DNA from: Sediminibacterium ginsengisoli
GTDB lineage: Bacteria; Bacteroidota; Bacteroidia; Chitinophagales; Chitinophagaceae
Length of the DNA: 64,000 nt
Direction: 5' to 3'
Assembly (NCBI RefSeq): GCF_900167075.1
Contig: NZ_FUWH01000007.1
Span: forward strand, 1-64,000
A program made the translations under genes and the position numbers. The notes below the pieces were generated by a model that was not told the DNA's origin, made no database searches, and saw only the letters and a program-made list of their open reading frames with translations. Of the stretch, positions 16,188-25,438 are shown one piece after another; position 1 is the stretch's first letter; every line of letters starts with the position of its first letter.

Positions 16188-16541
16188 ATGAAAATCAGGC
16201 AAAATATACACAAAATCGCTGCGGCGGCCATTCTTACGGTGGCTGTTCAGGTTGCTTTTGCTGCCTTTTCATTCACCGGCCTCTCAGATGAGAAGACCAA
16301 AAACAGCAAGTATTCGCTCAAAAATCTGAATAGTCTTTCACATAAAGGATTGACTTACACTTCTTTAAAGACCAATCTTCAGTTCAAAGGTACACAAACC
16401 TTTCAACCCAAAGAGACAAGCAATGGTCTTGAAGTGAGCTCCCTGCTGAAATATGATAACGGGAATACTACTTACATCTATCCTTACAAGTTTAAGGTAA
16501 AAGTTCCCAAATTCAAGACGCCGGCTCCGGCTCATCATTAA
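16188..16541 (+). CDS. Small exported protein of unknown function
   Basis: A 117-residue product starting MKIRQNIHKIAAAAILTVAVQVAFAA, a signal peptide with a probable AFA-A cleavage site. The mature part is about 90 residues, basic and rich in Ser, Lys and Thr, ending PKFKTPAPAHH. An in-frame ATG six codons upstream lies inside the promoter and is rejected. No family recognised; stands alone between the TPR gene (divergent) and a convergent gene. Confidence 0.75.
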   Translation: MKIRQNIHKIAAAAILTVAVQVAFAAFSFTGLSDEKTKNSKYSLKNLNSLSHKGLTYTSLKTNLQFKGTQTFQPKETSNGLEVSSLLKYDNGNTTYIYPYKFKVKVPKFKTPAPAHH

Positions 16542-16690
16542 TTTTTCCTGTTTTTAAGGGGTTGATTGCTGGATGAGGGATCATCTGGTTGATTATTGGC
16601 ACGCTGGTATTTATAGTGAGGGCGAAGTGAGGGGGCATGACCACAAGTGGTCAGTGCATTGGTGAGGTTAGCCGGTAATATATTAATTTA

Positions 16691-17323
16691 TTAATTCAGC
16701 AGCCTGTAGCCCGTTGTAGGGATGTCGAAACGGGAGAGCTGAACGGGATTGGTATTGATCTTGGTTGCAGTAAACCGGATCTTGCCGCTGTTGCCTTCCT
16801 TAGATTCATATTCCAGCACAAAACCAGGCACATCCTTGAACTGGTATTCAAACTCTTTTACGGAAGGAACAATATTGGTGGCGTAATAAATAATAAAACT
16901 GCTGCCATCCTTCAGTACTAACTCCGCTTTTTTGCATTCATAACCAAGGATCGTTTTGGTCTCGTTCAGGTTATTGATGGTCATGCCTTCATATGCATTG
17001 TTCAATGCTGTCCATTTGGCATTATCCAGCCTGGTCATGAATTTATTGTTCCCGAATTCACGCAGTATCACTGCCGTACCCGCAGATTTATCGTAAATAA
17101 GTGATTGTTTAAAAGAAGGGCTCATAATATCGCTGCGGCTGTTATTCGCTTTGATATAAACCGTTTTTACGCTGGATTTCAAAGATTCTGTCATTTCATT
17201 ATCCGGTGCACCGTCTTCCAGTGTTATACTGTATGTGACAGTACATTCTGCCACTACCCTTTGCTGTGCCATTGCTGCTGTGCAGACAACGAGTAATAAA
17301 AAGGAACCTATTATTCTTTTCAT
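16691..17323 (-). CDS. Secreted GLPGLI/DUF4412-like protein
   Basis: A 210-residue exported protein with a signal peptide ending AAMAQQ. The later part has ILGYECKKAELVLKDGSSFIIYYA followed by KDVPGFVLEYES, the layout of the Bacteroidota GLPGLI family (a beta-sheet protein of unknown role), although the diagnostic GLPGLI string is here VPGFVL. It is 81 bases downstream of yidC on the same strand. The family function is unknown. Confidence 0.75.
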   Translation of the reverse strand: MKRIIGSFLLLVVCTAAMAQQRVVAECTVTYSITLEDGAPDNEMTESLKSSVKTVYIKANNSRSDIMSPSFKQSLIYDKSAGTAVILREFGNNKFMTRLDNAKWTALNNAYEGMTINNLNETKTILGYECKKAELVLKDGSSFIIYYATNIVPSVKEFEYQFKDVPGFVLEYESKEGNSGKIRFTATKINTNPVQLSRFDIPTTGYRLLN

Positions 17324-17355
17324 AGCGTAAAGCTTTAGACAATCTTATCCAAATT

Positions 17356-17387
17356 CATGCCCGTGATCTTTTAAAACCACGGGCATG
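17356..17387 (-). terminator. Possible terminator hairpin after yidC
   Basis: A perfect 10-bp inverted repeat (CATGCCCGTG at 17356-17365, CACGGGCATG at 17378-17387) with a 12-base loop lies just past the yidC stop. It lacks a T-run in either direction, so it could be a weak terminator or an mRNA-stabilising hairpin. Confidence 0.45.
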
Positions 17388-17404
17388 TACTTTATTAACT
17401 ATTT

Positions 17405-19252
17405 CTATTTTCTTTTCTGGTTCTTCTCCTTCAGCTCCTGGAGCTTTTTCTGACTTTCCATCATCCCTTCATAACGCTCCTGCCATTTGCTTTTCGACTT
17501 CGGCGCTTTCCGCTTCTCTTCTATCTTGGCCAGGATCTTATCATGATTGATGATATAATTCTGGATCACAAACTGTAATCCCAGCGTGATCAGGTTCGAA
17601 ACCGTATAGTACCAGGTCAGTGCCGATGGCAGTTTGTTAAAGATGAACAACAACATGAACGGGAAGATATAAGGCATATACTTCAGCATAGGATTGTCCT
17701 GCGTCGGTGTCATGCTCATGTTGTAGATAGAGATCAGGAAGCTGGTCACTACCGCAGTAATGGTAAACAGGCTGATATGATCTCCGAAACCTAACGGAAT
17801 ACTGAACGGCAGTGTTGCGATCACATCGTAAGACGACAGATCCGGGCTCCAGAGGAACGCCTGTCCGCGCAGTGAAATATTAGAGTTGAAGAAGCTATAC
17901 AACGCAAAGAAGATCGGGATCTGCAGCAAGGCTGGAATACAGCCACCCAGCGGGTTTACACCAGCTTCCCTGAACAGTTTCATCTGTTCCATCGCAAAAC
18001 CCTGCTGATCGTCTCCGAATTTCTTTTTAAGCGCATCCAGTTCCGGGCGCAGTACTTTCATTTTGGCACCGCTCAGGTAACTGGTATAAGTTAATGGTGA
18101 TGTAACAAGGCGGATAAACAATGTCAGCAGCAATACTACCCAACCGAAGTTCTTTACAAATGATGCAAAGAAATCGAATACAGGCATGATGATGTATTTG
18201 TTGATGGGACGTACAAAAGAATACATATCGCGACCGAGGTTCACGATCTTGTCCATTTCAGGCGCCTGTTTTTTCAGGATATTATAATCGCTGGGACCAA
18301 AATACAGCTGGAAAGGCACGCTTGCAGAAGCTGCAACAGGCACTTTGAGCTTCAGGTCGGCTTCAGCATTTGCGAGTGCATTGCTCGAATCCGTTTTACG
18401 CTCCCATTTTACCTGGCCATCGCTGAAGCTGTTCTTCGCGATCAGTGTGGTATTGAAGAACTGCTGCACAACACTCACCCATTGTACCGGTTTTTCAAAT
18501 TTCTTCTCATTCTTTACAGAGATATAATCAAAGTCATTGCCTTCTGAAAAACAGATATTGGACATCTGCCTTTCATACGCAGCAGTTCTTTCGTGCTGGT
18601 AGGTTTCCGTTTTCCAGGACAGGTTCATCTGACCCTGGCTCAGCAGCCTGTCTGCACCTGTGAGGATCACATTCCAGTCGATCATGTACGCGTCTTTTTT
18701 TACCACGTACTGGTGAACGATCTGCTGTCCGTTAGCTGCACCCAATGTAAAATTCACTGTAGTGCTTCCGTCTGCATTTTTTACAGGTTCGGCGGCAGTA
18801 AAGAAGAGACCTGAAGTCTGGGCCGACTGGTTTGCACCTGTATTGATGCTGTAGCCAACCTGGTTATTGGAAGCAAGTACTACAGGTTTGCCATCGATAG
18901 CGCCTTTATAATTTTTCAGTTCAACGCTTTTAACCTGTGCGCCTTTATTGGTGAAAACAGCTTTGATCACATCGTTTTCAACAGTTACCAGTTGTTCTGT
19001 ACCGATACCGGCACTTACAAATTCACCGGCGGCAGAAACGCGGGATGCAGAATCCCTGCGCAGGGAATCCAGCCTTGCATTCTCCCTGTCCTGCGGGGTA
19101 ATGCGGGCAGCTGCTACGCGTGCAAGGGAATCTTCCTGTCTTTTCTTTGTTTCCATGGCAGCACTCTGCTGCTTGTTGCTAAACCAGAAATAGAGGAAAA
19201 ATAAAATACCCAGCAACACAAAACCAATGACCGTGTTCTTATCCGTCTTCAT
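17405..19252 (-). CDS. yidC: Membrane protein insertase YidC
   Basis: A 615-residue inner-membrane insertase. It has an N-terminal TM anchor (VIGFVLLGILFFLYFWF), a charged linker, the large periplasmic beta domain (about 85-340), and then the conserved five-helix core. The groove arginine is in TLFIRLVTSPL (Arg381), and NPLGGCIPALLQIPIFFALY is the classic core motif. The C-terminus is a lysine-rich coiled tail (KKLQELKEKNQKRK) of the kind that contacts ribosomes. I start at 19252, since the 48 further upstream residues are basic and unlike YidC. The usual Bacteroidota neighbour pyrG is separated from it by a divergent gene. Confidence 0.97.
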   Translation of the reverse strand: MKTDKNTVIGFVLLGILFFLYFWFSNKQQSAAMETKKRQEDSLARVAAARITPQDRENARLDSLRRDSASRVSAAGEFVSAGIGTEQLVTVENDVIKAVFTNKGAQVKSVELKNYKGAIDGKPVVLASNNQVGYSINTGANQSAQTSGLFFTAAEPVKNADGSTTVNFTLGAANGQQIVHQYVVKKDAYMIDWNVILTGADRLLSQGQMNLSWKTETYQHERTAAYERQMSNICFSEGNDFDYISVKNEKKFEKPVQWVSVVQQFFNTTLIAKNSFSDGQVKWERKTDSSNALANAEADLKLKVPVAASASVPFQLYFGPSDYNILKKQAPEMDKIVNLGRDMYSFVRPINKYIIMPVFDFFASFVKNFGWVVLLLTLFIRLVTSPLTYTSYLSGAKMKVLRPELDALKKKFGDDQQGFAMEQMKLFREAGVNPLGGCIPALLQIPIFFALYSFFNSNISLRGQAFLWSPDLSSYDVIATLPFSIPLGFGDHISLFTITAVVTSFLISIYNMSMTPTQDNPMLKYMPYIFPFMLLFIFNKLPSALTWYYTVSNLITLGLQFVIQNYIINHDKILAKIEEKRKAPKSKSKWQERYEGMMESQKKLQELKEKNQKRK

Positions 19253-19271
19253 AGTAACTTTTGTTGAGCGG

Positions 19272-19279
19272 CAAAGGTA
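19272..19279 (-). promoter_or_regulatory. Probable -7 element of yidC (TACCTTTG)
   Basis: The minus strand reads TACCTTTG, matching TAnnTTTG, 19 bases before the yidC ATG, giving a leader of about 16 bases. No TTG at the -33 distance. Confidence 0.5.
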
Positions 19280-19435
19280 GTACATGGATCGAAGATTGTA
19301 GTACCGAACTTTGGGCCTCGTTAAAATAGCTTTAAATTGAATATGAAAGGTCCGGCGCGCTGTTTTTCTTCGTTTCTTTACGTCTCTTTCACACACAAAA
19401 GGACATTTCCCCGCTTCAACCGCTAATTTTTTGTT

Positions 19436-20626
19436 ATGCAGGAAAACAATACCCCTGTTCCCGGCGGTTACAGGTATGCCCCTACCCCGGCAACACGCTT
19501 TTTATGGTGGCTGTCAACAGCCGAAGCCGATTTATTGCGCGATTGCAGCATCGATCGTGGACGTTATGCCATTATCGGGATGAATGTGCTGGCAACATGG
19601 CTGTTCGCCACGCTCGCCTGGACTTATTTCTTCAGTACGGTCACGCCTTACCTGATGGTTGCTATTCTGTTAGGGATACTGATGGGCGGTATTGTGCTTT
19701 CCATAGATCGTACCCTGATCCGCGGTATCAGCAGATCGTCCGGGCGCAAAGCGGTTCCGGTACTATTCAGGTTACTGCTTGCACTGGTGATCGGCCTGTT
19801 CATGGCGCAGCCGGCATTGCTGTACCTGTTTAATAAAGAGATCAAAGTGCAGGTATCGCTCGACAATGAAATACGAAGGAAAGAGAAGCTCGCAGGACTG
19901 GATTCGCTCTACCAGCCTGCCGTCACATCCCTCAATCTGCAAAAACAAAACCTGCAGGCCGAGCTCACCGCCCGTTACCGTGAAGTGGCGGCAGCACGCG
20001 AGAATTTCATCGCCGAAACCGATGGTACCGGCGGCAGCGGCAAAGTTGGTATGAAAGATATTGCACAGGCCAAACAACGGGAATACCAGAAACTGGATGA
20101 GGCATACCGGCAGCTCGGCAACAACCTGCAACCGCAATTGCAGCGGGCAGACAGTAACCTCCAGGTACTCAGCCAGCGGAAAATACAGGAACAGGCCGCT
20201 TTCGATCAGTTATTGAACGACGGATTTATTACGAGGATCGAAGCGCTGCAGCATCTTGTGAGTAATAATACAGCTGTGGCCTACCGCTATTACCTGCTGG
20301 TAGCATTGCTCATGCTGATAGAACTGATGCCTGTTATTGCAAAGCTTGTATTACCGGAAGGGAGTTACGAAGAAAAATTAAAACTCCGTGAACAGCTCGA
20401 AAAGGAATTGCAGGAAACGCGTCATGCAGGAGAAATGGCAACCGGCAAAAGTTATATTGAGAAGGCTGGCGAGCACGACCGGCAATTACTGGCAGCTTTT
20501 TTTGCGGCAACCGATCCTGTAAGACAACAGGCATTACAGCAGAAGATAAAAGCCTGGCAGGAAAGCGGACAACCGTTTAAATCATTGTATGAAGAATTGA
20601 AAAAAGAACTGGCAACACATGCATGA
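19436..20626 (+). CDS. DUF4407 membrane protein
   Basis: A 396-residue inner-membrane protein matching what I recall of DUF4407. It opens with an RFLWWLSTAEADLLRDC motif, then TM segments at about 45-66 and 70-90, the conserved SIDRTLI turn, a TM at about 108-132, and a long polar coiled-coil region (about 135-265) that should face outward. A final TM at about 282-303 (LLVALLMLIELMPVIAKL) is followed by a helical C-terminal tail. Function is unknown. It sits between yidC and pyrG, divergent from one and convergent with the other, and has a strong bidirectional terminator after it. Confidence 0.88.
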   Translation: MQENNTPVPGGYRYAPTPATRFLWWLSTAEADLLRDCSIDRGRYAIIGMNVLATWLFATLAWTYFFSTVTPYLMVAILLGILMGGIVLSIDRTLIRGISRSSGRKAVPVLFRLLLALVIGLFMAQPALLYLFNKEIKVQVSLDNEIRRKEKLAGLDSLYQPAVTSLNLQKQNLQAELTARYREVAAARENFIAETDGTGGSGKVGMKDIAQAKQREYQKLDEAYRQLGNNLQPQLQRADSNLQVLSQRKIQEQAAFDQLLNDGFITRIEALQHLVSNNTAVAYRYYLLVALLMLIELMPVIAKLVLPEGSYEEKLKLREQLEKELQETRHAGEMATGKSYIEKAGEHDRQLLAAFFAATDPVRQQALQQKIKAWQESGQPFKSLYEELKKELATHA

Positions 20627-20640
20627 TACAGTCAATACGC

Positions 20641-20680
20641 ATAAAGAATAAGGCCCGCATTACCGGGCCTTATTCTTTAT
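20641..20680. terminator. Bidirectional terminator (DUF4407 / pyrG)
   Basis: A perfect 17-bp stem (20641-20657 with 20664-20680) and a 6-base loop between two convergent genes. The AT-rich outer part of the stem supplies the U-rich end for both directions. Confidence 0.85.
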
Positions 20681-20696
20681 AATATAGAAAATGAGA

Positions 20697-22367
<1,671 letters not shown>

Positions 22368-22592
22368 TCAAACCCTTATAAAACACAAAAAAATCTCCGG
22401 CTCAACTGGTTATCTGCCCTTTGTGCCCGCGAACTAACAAAAATGACCTTGGAAAATGATGATGAAATACTTCAGAGGTCATACAAAACTACAGCAAAAA
22501 AACCGGTCAAAAAAAATAGGTCTTCTGGCGCGATGATTTCAGTAAGGGAATTGTTAATTTGAGGTGCACATCTTTTAACTAAAAAATTTGCT

Positions 22593-23471
22593 ATGAAAAA
22601 ATTCCTGTTTATCATACTTGCGGCATTCTGTACCGCCGCCCTGCTGAGTTCCAGCTATAAAACCGCTGAACCTGAACTTCTTACTCCTGCCTGCTATGTC
22701 AGCTGTTTCAATGCCGATGTACGCGAACAATTCCGCCAGGAAGCCAATACCGCCGCATTCGCCATGATGCACGAAAAACCGGCTTATTACAAGCTCGAAC
22801 AGGCACTGGGTACCCCTGTCACCTTCAAAGCTGCTGATGGTTCCACCGCTATGGGCTACGAGATCAAAAGCAAAAAGAAAAGCGATAAATGGATTTTCGT
22901 GATCCAGGAATGGTGGGGACTGAACGATTATATTAAACGCGAAAGTGATGTATTGTGGAAAGAACTGGACAATGTAAATGTAATCGCCCTGGACCTCTAC
23001 GACGGGAAAGTTGCCGCCACACCCGACAGCGCCATGAAACTGGTGCAGGGGGCCAAAACCGACCGGCTTGAAAATATCATCAAAGGTGCTGTTGCGTATA
23101 CCGGCAAAGACGCGAAGATCTATACCATCGGCTGGTGTTTTGGCGGGATGTGGAGCCTGCAGGCCAGTTTACTCGCTGGAAAACAGGCTGCCGGCTGTGT
23201 GATGTATTATGGCAGACCCGAAACCAATATCGAGAAACTGAAAACACTCAATTGTGATGTGATCGGATTTTTTGGCAACAAGGATAAAAGTCCTTCCCCT
23301 GAAATGGTTGCCAGGTTTGAGCAGGATATGCAGACTGCCGGAAAGAAGCTGACCACCTTCAAATATGATGCAGGCCATGGATTTGCCAACCCGAGCAACC
23401 CCGCATTCAACAAAGAAGCAACGGAGGATGCGCATGCAAAAGCTGTCGCTTTCCTGAAAGCACATATGTAA
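22593..23471 (+). CDS. Exported dienelactone hydrolase-like protein
   Basis: A 292-residue alpha/beta hydrolase of the dienelactone hydrolase family. The expected triad is visible: Cys182 in the nucleophile elbow GWCFGG, Asp231 in GNKDKSPS and His262 in DAGHGFANP. VIQEWWGLND is the oxyanion-region signature. Unlike the classic cytoplasmic enzyme it begins with a signal peptide (MKKFLFIILAAFCTAALLSSS) and carries about 50 residues before the domain, so it probably works in the periplasm. The substrate is unknown. Its 3' end shares a bidirectional terminator with proC. Confidence 0.9.
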   Translation: MKKFLFIILAAFCTAALLSSSYKTAEPELLTPACYVSCFNADVREQFRQEANTAAFAMMHEKPAYYKLEQALGTPVTFKAADGSTAMGYEIKSKKKSDKWIFVIQEWWGLNDYIKRESDVLWKELDNVNVIALDLYDGKVAATPDSAMKLVQGAKTDRLENIIKGAVAYTGKDAKIYTIGWCFGGMWSLQASLLAGKQAAGCVMYYGRPETNIEKLKTLNCDVIGFFGNKDKSPSPEMVARFEQDMQTAGKKLTTFKYDAGHGFANPSNPAFNKEATEDAHAKAVAFLKAHM

Positions 23472-23477
23472 AAAAGT

Positions 23478-23504
23478 AAAAGGGCGATCAGTGATCGCCC
23501 TTTT
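23478..23504. terminator. Bidirectional terminator (hydrolase / proC)
   Basis: Stem AAAAGGGCGAT (23478-23488) with ATCGCCCTTTT (23494-23504), 5-base loop, with A-run before and T-run after, between convergent genes. Confidence 0.9.
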
Positions 23505-23506
23505 AA

Positions 23507-24307
23507 CTACATATCATTTACGATCTTCTTGTAACTGGTCACGATCCCTTTGATCAGCGAAGAACTGAAGCCCTGGTGTTCCATTTCGTTCAGCCCGGCA
23601 ATGGTACAGCCTTTAGGCGTAGTTACCTTATCGATCTCCTGTTCAGGATGCGTATTGGCCGTAAGCAATAATTCCGCAGCGCCTTTCACCGTCTGCGCCG
23701 CAATCAGTGAAGCTGTGGCAGCACTGAAACCGATCTCGATTCCGCCCTGGATATTGGCCCTGATATAACGCATGGCATAAGCTGTTCCGCAGGCACCTAA
23801 AACGGTAGCAGCATCCATCAGTTTTTCTTCTATTAATACGGAACGTCCCAGCTGGCTGAACAGCTCACTTACATATTGCTGCTGCCCCGCATCCGCATTT
23901 TCGGAACAGATACAGGTCATGCTTTGTTTGATGGCTATCGCAGTATTGGGCATTGCCCTGAAAATGGGAAACTGCGGACCAGCCACTTCCTGAAGGTCTT
24001 TGATCCACACACCTGTAACCACTGAGATCAGTATATGTTTTAACGGATCGAGTACCGGCCTCAGGTCTTCAAGTACTTCTTTTACCTGGAAAGGCTTTAC
24101 CGCCAGGATGATCCAGCGGGCATTTTTAACTGCGTCACGATTATCGGTCGTTACAGCTACCCCTTTTTGCTGCAGGGAAGACAGTAAAGAAAGATTACGT
24201 CTTGTAACAATAAGGTCACCCGCCTGTATGAACCCGCTGCTCACCAGCCCTTCGGCCATAGCCATGCCAAGGTTCCCGCCACCAATGATGGCAATTCTAT
24301 TACTCAT
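23507..24307 (-). CDS. proC: Pyrroline-5-carboxylate reductase
   Basis: A 266-residue enzyme for the last step of proline synthesis (P5C to proline with NAD(P)H). The Rossmann opening IAIIGGGNLGMAMAEGL, the AVKPFQVKEVL strand, FRAMPNTA and the C-terminal signature with TTPKGCTIAGLNEME are all present. Length is typical. Single gene upstream of a shared terminator. Confidence 0.96.
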   Translation of the reverse strand: MSNRIAIIGGGNLGMAMAEGLVSSGFIQAGDLIVTRRNLSLLSSLQQKGVAVTTDNRDAVKNARWIILAVKPFQVKEVLEDLRPVLDPLKHILISVVTGVWIKDLQEVAGPQFPIFRAMPNTAIAIKQSMTCICSENADAGQQQYVSELFSQLGRSVLIEEKLMDAATVLGACGTAYAMRYIRANIQGGIEIGFSAATASLIAAQTVKGAAELLLTANTHPEQEIDKVTTPKGCTIAGLNEMEHQGFSSSLIKGIVTSYKKIVNDM

Positions 24308-24360
24308 AACGATTGCTTTGCAGGAAAGTTAAACAGGAATCGGGAATAAACGGGCAATAA

Positions 24361-25359
24361 TTACAGGGCAGTTAAATAATGACGGACATAATCGTCAACT
24401 CCTGCTTCGAGTGTATAAAATGGCGCTTTATAACCAGCTGCACGAAGCTTGTTCATGTCTGCTTCCGTGTAATACTGGTAGCTGTCGCGTATATCTTCGG
24501 GCATATCTATATACTCGATATTAACCGGCAGATCCATGCCTGCGAAGGTTGCTTTTACCAGGTCATTGAATGTACGGGCTTTGCCGGTGCCAAGGTTATA
24601 GAGACCATTATTTTCTTCGGACCAGCCTGATTCAAGCATTAGTTCGCTCATCCACCAGATTACTTTCACCACATCTTTTACATAGATAAAGTCGCGGAGC
24701 TGTTCGCCGTCTTTGAAGCCTTCTTTATGACTACGGAAAAGTTTCATTTTCCCGTCTTTGCGGATCTGGTTGTATGCATGCCAGATCACGCTTGCCATCC
24801 GGCCTTTATGATACTCCTGCGGTCCGTATACGTTGAAAAATTTAAGCCCTGTCCATGCAGGCGGACAGTTTTCCTGTACCAGCGCCCATTTATCGAATTC
24901 GTTTTTACTGATCCCGTAAGGATTAAGTGGTTTCAGCTGTTCCGGCAGCGCATGACTGTCTGAATAGCCCAGCTCACCTGCGCCGTAAGTGGCAGCTGAA
25001 GATGCATAGATCAGTGGCACCTGTTTGGCAGTGCAGTACTCCCATACTTCCTTCGAATAAGCAACGTTCAGGGTTTCATGAACGGCATAATCGAACTCAG
25101 TGGTATCGGTCCTTGCGCCCAGATGGATCACGAGGTCTATTACGGGCTCATGGGTATCCAGCCAGGAAAATAAATTATAGCGTTCTACAATATGTTCAAA
25201 AGATGCGGATTCCCAGTTCGGTCTTTTCTTCTCCACCCCGAAATCATCTACCAGTACCAGGTTGGTCTTACCCTGCTGGTTCAGGTACTGCACCATGCGC
25301 GAGCCGATAAATCCTGCCGCGCCGGTTACTATGATGTATGATGATGTTTCGGAATTCAT
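24361..25359 (-). CDS. hldD: ADP-L-glycero-D-manno-heptose 6-epimerase
   Basis: A 332-residue extended short-chain dehydrogenase. It has the NAD(P) loop VTGAAGFIGS, the catalytic SSAATYG and YGISK (Tyr-x-x-x-Lys) motifs, and the HldD-specific SHKEGFKDGEQLRDFIYVKD stretch. It converts ADP-D-glycero-D-manno-heptose to the L-form for heptose-containing glycans, usually lipopolysaccharide core. The other heptose genes (gmhA, hldE) are not in the window. A 17-bp inverted repeat lies just upstream, between it and purL. Confidence 0.9.
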   Translation of the reverse strand: MNSETSSYIIVTGAAGFIGSRMVQYLNQQGKTNLVLVDDFGVEKKRPNWESASFEHIVERYNLFSWLDTHEPVIDLVIHLGARTDTTEFDYAVHETLNVAYSKEVWEYCTAKQVPLIYASSAATYGAGELGYSDSHALPEQLKPLNPYGISKNEFDKWALVQENCPPAWTGLKFFNVYGPQEYHKGRMASVIWHAYNQIRKDGKMKLFRSHKEGFKDGEQLRDFIYVKDVVKVIWWMSELMLESGWSEENNGLYNLGTGKARTFNDLVKATFAGMDLPVNIEYIDMPEDIRDSYQYYTEADMNKLRAAGYKAPFYTLEAGVDDYVRHYLTAL

Positions 25360-25377
25360 GGTTTGAGGTTTATGCGG

Positions 25378-25421
25378 ATTGCAGCAGCTAAGGCAGGTAA
25401 ACCCGCCTTAGCTGCTGCAAT
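25378..25421. repeat. 17-bp perfect inverted repeat between purL and hldD
   Basis: ATTGCAGCAGCTAAGGC at 25378-25394 pairs fully with 25405-25421 around a 10-base loop. There is no T-run on either side, so it is not a standard terminator, yet it sits exactly between the purL stop and the hldD start on the shared strand. It could stabilise mRNA or partly terminate. Confidence 0.6.
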
Positions 25422-25438
25422 AATGTACCCTGACTTAG

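Noticed and set aside
17356-17387. Hairpin after yidC as a confident terminator
   Set aside because: The stem is perfect, but no T-run follows in either direction, so it is listed only at low confidence.
19253-19396. 48-residue N-terminal extension of yidC
   Set aside because: The extension is basic and contains the promoter element; known YidC begins with the short charged start and TM anchor at 19252.
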